Positions 43,486-52,133 are shown, counted from the first letter of the stretch. The stretch is DNA of 64,000 bases from Lacticaseibacillus zeae DSM 20178 = KCTC 3804 (GCF_000260435.1 NZ_BACQ01000031.1:248001-312000), one strand, 5' to 3'. Numbers and translations are program-made. The notes: generated by a model from the letters alone, not told the origin.

Positions 43486-45558
43486 TTAAGACCGCAACTG
43501 GTGCGCAATCGTCCGAAACTCACCCGGCGTCAAGTGTTCCTGCCGTTTAAACGCCCGAATCATGTAGGTTTCGGAATGAAACCCTGATTGGCGGGCAATT
43601 TGGGAAAGTGGTAGATCAGGCTGTTCAATGAGTAGCTGTTTGGCCTGAATGACCCGATAGATTGTCAAAAGCCGACGGGGCGTGGTTTGGTACAAATCAT
43701 GAAAAGTTTGGAGCATATATTGCACACTGTAGTTGGTCATTTCGGCTAGATGCTCGTTTGTTAGATCTTCTTGAAAATGTTGTTGCAACAGGTTCAGTGT
43801 TTGTTCAGCCAGCGCTTGCTTGTTCGCATCTGCTTTTAAACGCGCGGTGTAAGGTTTTAATTTGGTTAAAAAGTTTTGGACAATCGCGGCATTCTGATCG
43901 TCTTGATAGCGATGTGTCTGTTGATAACGCGTATGTTCATGAATGAAGCCTAGTACTTCTGTTCCTAGTACCGGAAAGAAAAGCGAGTTGGCGGTTTGCA
44001 GGCCAGGGATGAGATCATCGAGAATCGTTCCGCTGAAACTAAGATAGCTCGTCTGCCAAAGCGACGTTACTGGATGATAAGCGTAACTCGTATTCAGATT
44101 AATCAAAATGCCTTGCCCCGGGCGCAAATTAATTTGCTGATCGCCGATGGTCAGTTCGCCTTCACCAATATCACTTTGTAACCATTGGTAATCGCCGCTG
44201 CCCTCAGGTCGGGCTATCGCTGACTGAGCCCAGTTAAATCCGATTTTATTAAGCGTAAATGGTTGCTTGCTAGCATGATATGTAATGACGGCTTTGGGGT
44301 GCTTGTTTGTGGGATGGTCAATATGATAGCCAGTGATGGTCACACGATTACCATTGCTGCCATAACGGCGGCGCGCTTTATCATACCAATCGCCGTGTGC
44401 ACCGAGCGCTTCGATGGTTAATTCATAGTGACCAAGTGGTTCTGTTGGTGACCGGTAGCACGGTGCATCCTCATGCAGGAGGCTGTAAAAATCCGTGTAC
44501 ACTTGAGTTTTGACTTGGCCAGCTTCATCACGTAACGTTATTTTGGCAAAACCGCCGTGCGTACCAGTTTGTCCGGTCATCGTAATGCCCGTGCCATGGA
44601 ATTTGAGCGTCATCCTAGCGTCATTGGTCTGTCCGGTCCAAGCCAGTGGGGTCAACGTCAGCGGCTGTTCGCGTTGCTGGTACCAGTCCCACGCAGGCCA
44701 GTAATGGGGAACGGACAATGTGGTTTCATGAACACTCAAAGGTAACCAGACGTGAGTGCTATTTTCCAGTTGCGGGTAAGTATGGCGATCACCTAAGTAC
44801 AAAGGAACGGTACCCTTGGCAGTGGGCAGAAGCGCGACATCGGCAGTTTGGGAGTTATACGTCAGCGTTCCCGGCGGACAAAATGGGCCATGTGCTGTCC
44901 ATGGGCCGGTTAATTGGTCGGCAGAAAAATAAACGTTGTCGTTGTGCTCCCAGCTGGTCTTTTGGGATGCCAGCAAGAAATAATGATCATGAAAGCGAAA
45001 CATCGCCGGTGCTTCGGTACCGGGTGCGATGTTGCTGATGATTTTGGCCTCCGCGATTGTACCGTCAGCTGCTAACCGATAGATATCGCCTTCATGTGTT
45101 AGCAAATAATTCGTACCATCATCGTCGGTGAAACTGCCAATATGCCACATACGAATGGATTGGTTGTTGAGAAGCAGTGGACCCTTAAAAGTGAACGTGT
45201 CGGTTAGCTGATCAGCCGTGGCATACGCGACAACCGGATCGAAAGTACGTTCATCATCGGTGTGCATGAGCATGATGTACTGACCGGTTTGGGCGCGGAC
45301 AACCTTCACCCGATCGCCGACTCGATGTGGCCCTAATAGACCAGACGGCTGAACCGGCAAAGCAAGTCCCGTGAAGGTCCAGTTTTCTAGATCGGTTGAA
45401 ACATAGCGCGAGAATCCGGCGAATTCCGTCGATTCCGCTTGCCGATATTCACCGAATAAATAAAACTTGCCACTTTCCTGAATCAAACAACCGCCAACAG
45501 CATTAACGACTTGCTGGTGTTGATCATACCAAGGAACCCCATTGAAAATGGTTGGCAT
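43486..45558 (-). CDS. GH43-like glycosidase fused to an AraC-family regulator
   Basis: 690 residues. Residues 1-290 resemble GH43 subfamily-24 exo-beta-1,3-galactanases: GKFYLFGEYR, FTDDDGTNYL, the acid Glu182 in EAPAMF, NSQTADV with Gln237, LGDRH and VWLPL. About 312-412 is a galactose-binding-like carbohydrate-binding domain. About 424-510 is a cupin-like AraC sensor domain, and 588-690 a double-HTH AraC DNA-binding domain (LAEMTNYSVQYMLQTFHDLY; LSQIARQSGFHSETYMIRAFKR). No signal peptide. ATG 45558 follows AAGGAGG. Likely regulates the adjacent glycan genes. The N-terminal half may be an active enzyme or a sensing module. Confidence 0.85.
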   Translation of the reverse strand: MPTIFNGVPWYDQHQQVVNAVGGCLIQESGKFYLFGEYRQAESTEFAGFSRYVSTDLENWTFTGLALPVQPSGLLGPHRVGDRVKVVRAQTGQYIMLMHTDDERTFDPVVAYATADQLTDTFTFKGPLLLNNQSIRMWHIGSFTDDDGTNYLLTHEGDIYRLAADGTIAEAKIISNIAPGTEAPAMFRFHDHYFLLASQKTSWEHNDNVYFSADQLTGPWTAHGPFCPPGTLTYNSQTADVALLPTAKGTVPLYLGDRHTYPQLENSTHVWLPLSVHETTLSVPHYWPAWDWYQQREQPLTLTPLAWTGQTNDARMTLKFHGTGITMTGQTGTHGGFAKITLRDEAGQVKTQVYTDFYSLLHEDAPCYRSPTEPLGHYELTIEALGAHGDWYDKARRRYGSNGNRVTITGYHIDHPTNKHPKAVITYHASKQPFTLNKIGFNWAQSAIARPEGSGDYQWLQSDIGEGELTIGDQQINLRPGQGILINLNTSYAYHPVTSLWQTSYLSFSGTILDDLIPGLQTANSLFFPVLGTEVLGFIHEHTRYQQTHRYQDDQNAAIVQNFLTKLKPYTARLKADANKQALAEQTLNLLQQHFQEDLTNEHLAEMTNYSVQYMLQTFHDLYQTTPRRLLTIYRVIQAKQLLIEQPDLPLSQIARQSGFHSETYMIRAFKRQEHLTPGEFRTIAHQLRS

Positions 45559-45701
45559 GGACGCAACCTCCTTGTCTTGACGAATCCCCACTGCACCAAT
45601 CATAACAGACGTCATGAATGATATGCTACGTCGCTTATGGGAAAACTCGCGGAAGAACATGGCGGTTTGTCAGCGAAGATGTTGGCAGTGGATGATGCGC
45701 A

Positions 45702-45738
45702 CAAAAAAACTGAAGTCCGCGTTTTGGGACTCCAGTTC
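45702..45738 (-). terminator. Terminator of the first surface-protein gene
   Basis: On the minus strand AACTGGAGTCC and GGACTTCAGTT form a stem followed by a T run. Confidence 0.85.
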
Positions 45739-45756
45739 GCTCAAAAGATATTAAGA

Positions 45757-46914
45757 TTAATTGTTTTGGCTAGATGATTGGGCATTATCAGAACTTGTGG
45801 TTGGTGCAGAGCTGCTGGTGCTTGAGGAAGAACTTGTCTTACTGCTGCTGCCACTGTCACCATTTGGGCCCCATGTCCACTGATAAGAACCATCACTCAT
45901 CGTTACGGATTTTACCGTCATATCATCAACAGACTTACCTTGAACTTTGATGGCTGCGACAGCGTCATCATAAGTCTTATACAGGCCACCACTGAGAACC
46001 GTTGTCATCGGTTCCAAGCTACTAGAAGCAGTCGGAGCAGATGATGGTTGCGGCTGATTGTCTGACTTGCTTGAGGAACTGCTACTTGTCGCCGCGGAGG
46101 AGGACTGATCGGTCTGGTTTGACTGACTGGCGCTGCTGGTCGGTGCCTGACTAGATGAGTTATCCTTCTTGCCGACGCCACTGGCCGGTTCCGAACTGGT
46201 GGTAGTTGCGTCTTGTTTTTGCGTGCTTTGACCACTTGATGTCGTGTTACCCATCGCAACATTTGAGTCGCTGCTTTCCTGTGACTTACGGGCAACTTGA
46301 ACTAATGGCAAAACATTCTTGGCAAAGTCCTGGTTCTCGACATTTTCAACAGCGTTAACGGCTAAGTCGACACTGCTGCTGCTGAGATCAGACTTGGGGT
46401 GCTGCAGGTTTTGATCCTTGTAGAGTTTCTGAATCTGGGAAATTGCGAGCGACTTTCTGTAAAGTTGACTGACTGATTGCTGGTAATCAGCAGCAAATTC
46501 AGGCTTAGTCGACGCAATGGCCTTGTAAGCCTCATTGGCCTGCGAACCATCTTGGGCAATTTGCGCCAGATTGCTGCTCTGAGCCTTCGTGGTTTCTTCA
46601 ATCGTCAGCATGTAACTGGCTGCATCAGCGTCTTGTTTATCTTTCAGAATCGTTTTCTTTTGCTTGCGATCATCAACATTGTTGGCCAGTTGCTTCAACT
46701 TTTCTTGAGTTGAAGTTACCGCGGCCCTAGACAAATGTTTAGCTGGAAAAGTTCGCTTTGCGGATGTGTATAGTTGATTGGTTTGTTGCGTTGCCGCTTG
46801 AACCGCGTGTTGCGCAAATGAGGTATCGATCGTGCTCCGCATCCCGTAGAAAACGGTCAGGTACCCAGCGATCAAGGTGCCGACCAGGATTTGGAAAATA
46901 TGTTTCTGTTTCAT
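45757..46914 (-). CDS. Membrane-anchored serine-rich protein (family A)
   Basis: 385 residues. An uncleaved N-terminal membrane anchor (about 6-24, ending LTVFYG) is followed by HAVQAATQQTNQLY, a helical region to about 190, then a Ser/Thr/Gln-rich low-complexity segment (about 205-315), a short folded block (LSGGLYKTYDDAVAAIKVQGKSVDDM) and another Ser tail. No LPXTG motif. It is a paralogue of the gene at 50982. ATG 46914 follows GGAGGTGG. Function unknown; an extracellular, wall-spanning role is inferred. Confidence 0.75.
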   Translation of the reverse strand: MKQKHIFQILVGTLIAGYLTVFYGMRSTIDTSFAQHAVQAATQQTNQLYTSAKRTFPAKHLSRAAVTSTQEKLKQLANNVDDRKQKKTILKDKQDADAASYMLTIEETTKAQSSNLAQIAQDGSQANEAYKAIASTKPEFAADYQQSVSQLYRKSLAISQIQKLYKDQNLQHPKSDLSSSSVDLAVNAVENVENQDFAKNVLPLVQVARKSQESSDSNVAMGNTTSSGQSTQKQDATTTSSEPASGVGKKDNSSSQAPTSSASQSNQTDQSSSAATSSSSSSKSDNQPQPSSAPTASSSLEPMTTVLSGGLYKTYDDAVAAIKVQGKSVDDMTVKSVTMSDGSYQWTWGPNGDSGSSSKTSSSSSTSSSAPTTSSDNAQSSSQNN

Positions 46915-47144
46915 TGATGCCACCTCCAATAACCTAATGGTACGGGCTGGACTTAACAGGACCATTGCAAACAGGTCACGAATTGAATCTTTTTTGTTAC
47001 ACATTAATATATTCGTAATATAAGGGGTTTACTAAATGAATGCAACCCCTGCCAAACCGAAAAGACGCCGCGGTGACGATAACAGCAACAATGAGCGCCG
47101 ATTAAGATTATTTTTGCCTGTTTGGTTATTTAAAGACGAGATGC

Positions 47145-47173
47145 TTGACAAATAACCGAGCAGTCGGTTAACG
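47145..47173 (+). promoter_or_regulatory. Promoter region of the T-box operon with inverted repeat
   Basis: -35 TTGACA (47145-47150). A perfect inverted repeat TAACCGA-GCAG-TCGGTTA (47153-47170), of the kind bound by TetR-type repressors, fills the spacer; a weak -10 lies near 47168. No TetR gene is nearby. The 47015-47144 stretch before it holds nothing recognisable. Confidence 0.45.
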
Positions 47174-47179
47174 TTGGTG

Positions 47180-47493
47180 TCAATCAAATAAACCGTTCAT
47201 GCAAACCTTTGAAGTGGAGATCAAGCTGATGGTGCACGCACAGAGAGCCGGCGATGCTGAGAGTCCGGCCGAACGCAAGTCAGTAAATGGACCACTGAGG
47301 GTTCCCCCGAAAGATCATCGAGTACGGGGAAACGTGTTGGCATACGTCAGTTGTCGCCGGGGTGTTGGCCCCGGGCTAAGCGTGATCATCAACTGCCAAG
47401 GGCAAAAACCCTAGGCGCAGTCTCATGATCAAACTAAGGTGGCACCGCGGGAAACCGTCCTTAACAAGAATGTTTGTTATGGACGGTTTTTTT
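47180..47493 (+). promoter_or_regulatory. T-box riboswitch leader, probable tRNA-Trp specifier
   Basis: The T-box sequence AAGGTGGCACCGCGG is at 47436-47450, followed by a terminator (CCGTCC/GGACGG plus T run, to 47493). Stem I base pairs AGTGG (47213-47217) with CCACT (47292-47296). The distal AG-bulge/loop region is AGAGAGCCGG...CCGG near 47242-47270. The triplet just before the closing stem is TGG (47288-47290) followed by A, suggesting tRNA-Trp; ATG (47287-47289, Met) is the alternative. It controls the peptide-binding gene at 47834. Confidence 0.88.
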
Positions 47494-47498
47494 GTTGT

Positions 47499-47615
47499 GA
47501 GCGCGAGCCAGCCCGGTTAGAAACCGGAGTGTAAGTGGCCTTGGGCGTGATGGCCCGGGCTTGGCCATTGCGACCAAGGTTCTTACACGCAGGTTTCTGG
47601 GCTGGCGAGCGCGTT
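47499..47615 (+). repeat. 117-bp palindromic repeat, copy 15
   Basis: Full-length. Arms CCAGCCC/GGGCTGG and AGAAACC/GGTTTCT. Begins 6 bp after the T-box terminator; part of the leader RNA on read-through. Confidence 0.95.
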
Positions 47616-47625
47616 ATGGAACGCT

Positions 47626-47743
47626 GAGCGTGAACTGGCGCGCTTAGGAGCCGGAGTGTAAGTAGCCTTGGTCGCAATGGCCCGGGCTTAGGCCATTGCG
47701 ACCAAGGTCCTTACACGCAGGCTCCTGCGCCAGTGAACGCGTT
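47626..47743 (+). repeat. 118-bp palindromic repeat, copy 16
   Basis: Full-length. Arms ACTGGCGC/GCGCCAGT and AGGAGCC/GGCTCCT; the second arm carries a compensated A-T to G-C change compared with AGAAGCC/GGCTTCT in copies 11 and 17. Confidence 0.95.
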
Positions 47744-47833
47744 ATGGAGTGCAACAGCATCGGCCAAATTTCCCTTTCTCCAACTCCAACGCCAAGCCCT
47801 CCAACCAAAAATACTCTCACGAGGTGGCACAAA

Positions 47834-49444
47834 ATGAAAAAGTATAACTCCCTGGGACTAACCTGCATCACCCTAACCCTACTTCTAGCCGCATGCGGCC
47901 AATCAACCAAAGCGGCGACCAACCAACGTACCCTAAACGTTGCCGTCAGCACCGAGGCCAGCTCCCTTGATCCGGCCCATGCAGTCGATGCAACCAGCGG
48001 CGCCATTCTGCAGCAAATCATGACGCCATTGTATGACCATGACAAATCCGGCAAAATCATTCCGGCCATGGCCACTAAGGTCGTGAAGCCAACTAACAAT
48101 GGTAAAACTTACACCCTCACGTTGCGCAAAGATGTCAAATGGAGTGATGGCACCCCGGTAACGGCCAAGGATTTTGTCTATTCACTCAAGCGGATTGTGG
48201 ACCCAAAAACCAAAACCGAATTCGCCTACCAATATGATGCCATTGCCAATTATCAGGACATCGTCGACGGTAAAAAGTCGCCCGATACCCTTGGCGTTTC
48301 CGCTCCAAGCAAATATGTCCTGAAAATCCAACTCAGTCAGCCGACCCCCTATTTTTCCAGTCAGATGACCGGTTATTACCCGACCAATGAAGCAGCGGTT
48401 AAACGCTATGGCAAGAAATTCGGTTCAAGCGCCGACAAAATTGTGACGAACGGCGCCTACAAAATCAAAAACTTCAGCACCACTAGTGATAGCTGGGACT
48501 ATGTGAAAGATCCAAACTTCTACGCGGCTAAAACCGTCAAGATCAATCACGTTCACGTCAATGTTTTGAAAGATTCCAGTACAGTCGACAACCTTTTTGC
48601 GACTGGCAAGTTAGACGATGCGCCGCTATCTGGCAACTTGATTCAAAAAGAAGCGCAAAACCCAGCCTTGACGAAGACACCGGCCGCTAATATGAACTAT
48701 CTGCAACTCAATACCAAGAATCCGCAGCTTAATAACGTCAACTTGCGCCGTGCCATTTCAGCCGCACTCGATCGGCAGGCGCTCACGAGTAAAGTTCTGC
48801 AGGATGGCTCCCAACCGGCCAAAGCATTTGTACCCAAGGGTCTCAAAACCAATCCAACCACCGGCAAAGACTTTACCGAAGATGCCAAGACGCCGCTGAC
48901 ATATTCGCCAACCAAGGCCAAAGCGTATCTCAAGACGGCATTGAAGGAGCTGAACACTGATAGTATCAGTTTCTCGATTCTCACTTCTGATGTCGATACA
49001 GATAAGCAGGTCGGTGAATACATTCAGAGCCAGCTAACCAAGGTATTGCCACAGCTGAAGGTCACGGTCAGCAGCCTGCCAAAAATGACGCGCATTCAGC
49101 GATCGCTTGATGGCAAGTTTGACGCGGTCTTGATGGGCTGGAACTCAACGATTCAGGATCCGTCAGATTATCTGAACACGGCGACGGCGGATAACATTTC
49201 GAACTTTTCGAAGTTTAGCGATGAGCAATTCACCGCGTTGATGAAAAAGGTCAACACCACCACGGGTCAAAGTGCCACCGCCCGCTATCAGCAAGAACTA
49301 GCCGCTAATGCCCGCGTGATTGACGTAGCTGGCTACATTCCGGTCTTCCAAAGTGCCAATAGTCGCCTGATCAACACCAAAGTCGGCGGTTTACATTACA
49401 GCATGTTGCAACCGGCCGAATATCGCTATGCGTATTTTAAATAA
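47834..49444 (+). CDS. Oligopeptide ABC transporter substrate-binding lipoprotein (OppA family)
   Basis: 536 residues. A lipoprotein signal peptide ends in LLLAACGQ (lipidated Cys about 20); the family-5 solute-binding domain follows (LNVAVSTEASSLDPAHA, DGTPVTAKDFVYSLKRIVDP). It captures peptides at the cell surface. No permease or ATPase genes are adjacent, so it is an orphan binding protein. ATG 47834 follows GAGGTGG. Expression is under the T-box at 47180, with two palindromic repeats between. The downstream peptidase suggests a peptide-scavenging unit. Confidence 0.93.
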   Translation: MKKYNSLGLTCITLTLLLAACGQSTKAATNQRTLNVAVSTEASSLDPAHAVDATSGAILQQIMTPLYDHDKSGKIIPAMATKVVKPTNNGKTYTLTLRKDVKWSDGTPVTAKDFVYSLKRIVDPKTKTEFAYQYDAIANYQDIVDGKKSPDTLGVSAPSKYVLKIQLSQPTPYFSSQMTGYYPTNEAAVKRYGKKFGSSADKIVTNGAYKIKNFSTTSDSWDYVKDPNFYAAKTVKINHVHVNVLKDSSTVDNLFATGKLDDAPLSGNLIQKEAQNPALTKTPAANMNYLQLNTKNPQLNNVNLRRAISAALDRQALTSKVLQDGSQPAKAFVPKGLKTNPTTGKDFTEDAKTPLTYSPTKAKAYLKTALKELNTDSISFSILTSDVDTDKQVGEYIQSQLTKVLPQLKVTVSSLPKMTRIQRSLDGKFDAVLMGWNSTIQDPSDYLNTATADNISNFSKFSDEQFTALMKKVNTTTGQSATARYQQELAANARVIDVAGYIPVFQSANSRLINTKVGGLHYSMLQPAEYRYAYFK

Positions 49445-49468
49445 GGTAATAAGAAAGCAGGCTTGAAA

Positions 49469-50803
49469 ATGAATCTTCCCATGCAAGCATTTTTATCTCA
49501 ATATTTGCAGTTACGTTCGGTTTCGTTAGCGGCCGACAACCAAATTGCCGAAACAGCGGCCTTTTTAAAGGAACAATTTACTAAACTTGGCGCGACCACC
49601 AGTCGGATTTTAACCACCGACGCGGCGAATCCAGCGGTGTACGCGGTTTTCCCAGCTCAATCCGCGGATGCACCGACGTTACTTTTCTATAATCACTATG
49701 ACGTTCAGCCGGCTGAACCCTTGGATTTATGGAAAAGTGATCCATTCAAATTAAAAATGACGGACACTCACCTGTATGCTCGCGGGATTAATGATGACAA
49801 AGGCGAGTTAGCTGCACGGCTGGCTGCGATTCAACGGTTACAGGCGCAAGGTGGCTTGCCGTGTACGATTAAGTTTCTTGTTGAAGGTGGGGAAGAACAA
49901 GGCAGTCCGCACTTGGAAGACTTGTTGAAGCAATATGCGGATTTGTTGGCGGCGGACTTTTGTTTGTGGGAATCCGGCGGGCGCAATGAGCAAGGCAAGT
50001 TTCAGATTTCGCTCGGCGTCAAAGGTGGCGTGGCGTTTCAGCTCAGTGTCAAGACGGCCGATTTTGATCTTCACTCCAGCTTAGGCGCGATCACCGAGAA
50101 TCCGGCATGGCGCTTAGTGCAGGCGCTGGCGACCTTGAAGAATGCCAAAGACGAGATCACGATTCCGCATTTTCTCGATGCTGTGAAGCCTCTGACCACC
50201 ACCCAAAAGCAACTCATCGACAGTGCGGTTTTTGATTACGCGGCTTTTGCGAAGAACTATGGCATCACGCGTTCGGCGACGGTGCCTGCAGACGAGATTA
50301 AAGAAGCGCTGTATAACCGACCGAGTATGACGATCAACGGTTTTTCAAGCGGGTATGAAGGCCCGGGGATCGGCAAAACGATTCTGCCGCATACCGCTCT
50401 GGCCAAGATCGATCTACGGTTGGTTCCGGACCAAACGCCAGCCGAGACTGTGCGCCTAATCAAAGCGGCATTAACAGCCGGCGGTTATGATGACGTCATT
50501 GTGTCAGACTTTCTCGGCGAGCCGCCTTTCCGAACCGATCCGGACGACCCGCGCGTGCAGGAGGCGGTGGCACTGGCCAAGGCGACTTATGGGGATGACG
50601 CGGTTCAAGTCGAATTGAACTCGCCAGGCAGCGGCCCCATGAAGTATTTTTATGACATCAATCACGCCCCGATCATCTCCTGTGGCATCGGCAATGCCAA
50701 CTCAGCAGCGCACGGGCCCAATGAGAATGTGGCGATTGCGGATTACTTGAGTTTTATTGATTATCTGACGCAACTGGTGGGTGAGTTGGCGGTAAGAGCA
50801 TGA
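49469..50803 (+). CDS. M20 family dipeptidase/metallopeptidase
   Basis: 444 residues. Metal-binding M20 motifs are visible: YNHYDVQP (first His/Asp), the bridging Asp in GINDDKG, and the catalytic Glu pair in VEGGEEQGSP; a dimerisation domain lies in the middle. Closest to CNDP/DUG1-like dipeptidases. ATG 49469 has AAAGCAGG upstream; a TTG at 49463 is possible. It lies 24 bp after the peptide-binding lipoprotein gene, so both share the T-box-controlled transcript and release amino acids (possibly Trp) from imported peptides. Confidence 0.92.
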   Translation: MNLPMQAFLSQYLQLRSVSLAADNQIAETAAFLKEQFTKLGATTSRILTTDAANPAVYAVFPAQSADAPTLLFYNHYDVQPAEPLDLWKSDPFKLKMTDTHLYARGINDDKGELAARLAAIQRLQAQGGLPCTIKFLVEGGEEQGSPHLEDLLKQYADLLAADFCLWESGGRNEQGKFQISLGVKGGVAFQLSVKTADFDLHSSLGAITENPAWRLVQALATLKNAKDEITIPHFLDAVKPLTTTQKQLIDSAVFDYAAFAKNYGITRSATVPADEIKEALYNRPSMTINGFSSGYEGPGIGKTILPHTALAKIDLRLVPDQTPAETVRLIKAALTAGGYDDVIVSDFLGEPPFRTDPDDPRVQEAVALAKATYGDDAVQVELNSPGSGPMKYFYDINHAPIISCGIGNANSAAHGPNENVAIADYLSFIDYLTQLVGELAVRA

Positions 50804-50913
50804 AAGATGAACAGCTTGAGAAGTTTTGCAGGCAAACATTGAAACAAATTCAGGCCAGAACGTCGATATCGAAGCGAAGCTTCTGGCAACGTATGACGAA
50901 GATGATGTGAAAT
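50800..50913 (+). pseudogene. Possible frameshifted gene remnant
   Basis: A short frame starts at ATG 50800, overlapping the peptidase stop (MKDEQLEKFCRQTLKQIQ...). The adjacent frame carries a protein-like acidic end (NVDIEAKLLATYDEDDVK, stop near 50912). Joining them needs a frameshift. It may be the scar of a small gene; evidence is weak and no family is recognised. Confidence 0.25.
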
Positions 50914-50927
50914 GATGTCGCAAAAGG

Positions 50928-50974
50928 CAAAACAAAGAGGCTGCGCATGATTGGCGTGCAGCCTCTTTGTTTTG
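50928..50974. terminator. Bidirectional terminator
   Basis: CAAAACAAAGAGGCTGC and GCAGCCTCTTTGTTTTG form a 17-bp perfect stem between the convergent peptidase and surface-protein genes. Confidence 0.92.
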
Positions 50975-50981
50975 GAACAGC

Positions 50982-51821
50982 TTAACCTTGCGAACTCGAA
51001 GAACTAGCAGAACTTGCCGACGATGAGTTGCTGGACTCCTGCTGGCTTTGATCAGATTCATTGCTGGTACTTGAACCGGAAGATGTCGACTGACTGTTCG
51101 TGGCAGATGACTCGGAGCCACTTACTGAGGAACTTGGTACCGTCGAGGACGATACACTTGCTTCAGCGCTGGAAGTGTCATCCGAAGCCGCTTGCTGCGC
51201 GGTGGCGATTGCCGGCAGCATTTGGTCGGCCAGTTGTTGGTTATCAATATGTTTGAGCGCTGCCAAGGCGGCTTGAATCTCACTGGTACTCAGGCCGGAT
51301 TTGGGTTCTTTAAAATCAGCGTCAGTAAATAAGCTGGCAACTTTAGCCACGGCCGCCTCTTGATCGGATAGCCGCGCAACCTGTTTTTGATAAGTCTGAA
51401 CGAACGTCGGCTTTTGTTTGGCCAGTTTGGCTAATGCTTGCTGCGATTCGCTTGTTAACGTCTTCAACTCAGTCAATTTGGTTGGTTTTTGTGCCACCGC
51501 GTTTTTGACAGTTAGCATTTGCTTAGCGGCGTCTAAGTCTGCCTGGGCGCTGGCGAGCTGGTTAGCCTGCTCTGGCTCGGTGAGTTTGCGCCGTGCTGCT
51601 TGTAAACTGGCTTCGGCGGCAGCAATTTTTTCCTGACTAAGTTGCGTGGCCGGCAGTTGATGCGACGAATCCTTGAACAAGGTATCAACTTGATTGGTAG
51701 CCGCTTGAACGGCGTGTGCTGATTGGGTGTCGGTCCAGGTGCTGTGCGCGCCATAAAAAAGCGTGAAACAACCTGCGACTAGCGTGACGACGATGATCGA
51801 AAACAACGTCCTGCGCTTCAT
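50982..51821 (-). CDS. Membrane-anchored serine-rich protein (family A paralogue)
   Basis: 279 residues. An N-terminal anchor (about 7-24, ending FTLFYG) is followed by HAVQAATNQVDTLF, aligning with HAVQAATQQTNQLY of the 45757 gene, then a helical, coiled-coil-like region (to about 190) and a Ser/Gln-rich tail (about 200-279). It lacks the internal folded block seen near the C terminus of its paralogue. GGAGG precedes the ATG. Function unknown; duplication of an ancestral gene around the T-box operon is inferred. Confidence 0.75.
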   Translation of the reverse strand: MKRRTLFSIIVVTLVAGCFTLFYGAHSTWTDTQSAHAVQAATNQVDTLFKDSSHQLPATQLSQEKIAAAEASLQAARRKLTEPEQANQLASAQADLDAAKQMLTVKNAVAQKPTKLTELKTLTSESQQALAKLAKQKPTFVQTYQKQVARLSDQEAAVAKVASLFTDADFKEPKSGLSTSEIQAALAALKHIDNQQLADQMLPAIATAQQAASDDTSSAEASVSSSTVPSSSVSGSESSATNSQSTSSGSSTSNESDQSQQESSNSSSASSASSSSSQG

Positions 51822-51837
51822 AAATAAATTCCTCCTG

Positions 51838-51871
51838 AACGTGAGCCGACTTCTGTGCCGGGGATCGCGTT
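51838..51871 (+). repeat. Internally deleted palindromic repeat (34 bp)
   Basis: GAACGTGAGCCG is joined directly to ACTTCTGTGCCGGGGATCGCGTT: both ends of the repeat without its 80-bp centre. It begins 17 bp upstream of the surface-protein start. The rest of the 356-bp gap (51872-52083) shows nothing recognisable. Confidence 0.8.
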
Positions 51872-52083
51872 AATGTGCGTGATAATAAAAAAAGTTCAAC
51901 TGAAAATCGCTGCGTCCAAGACACATGACCATGAAACCCAAGTATCATTGAACAACAGCTGTCCAGTTACAAAAGTTTTGTTTAAAAATACGTAATCTCT
52001 TTAGCAAAGCTTAATTCTAGCACGTTCCGGAAGAAAAGCAATGAAAACGGATACATAATTGTAGCGGCGGGATTCGCACACCC

Positions 52084-52133
52084 AAAAGAGCCCTCAAATT
52101 GCCAAATAAATCGCGCAATTTAAGGGCACTTTT
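52084..52133. terminator. Terminator of the hexulose-phosphate operon
   Basis: AAAAGAGCCCTCAAATTGC and GCAATTTAAGGGCACTTTT pair over 17 of 19 positions, 45 bp beyond the hxlB-like stop. Confidence 0.88.
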
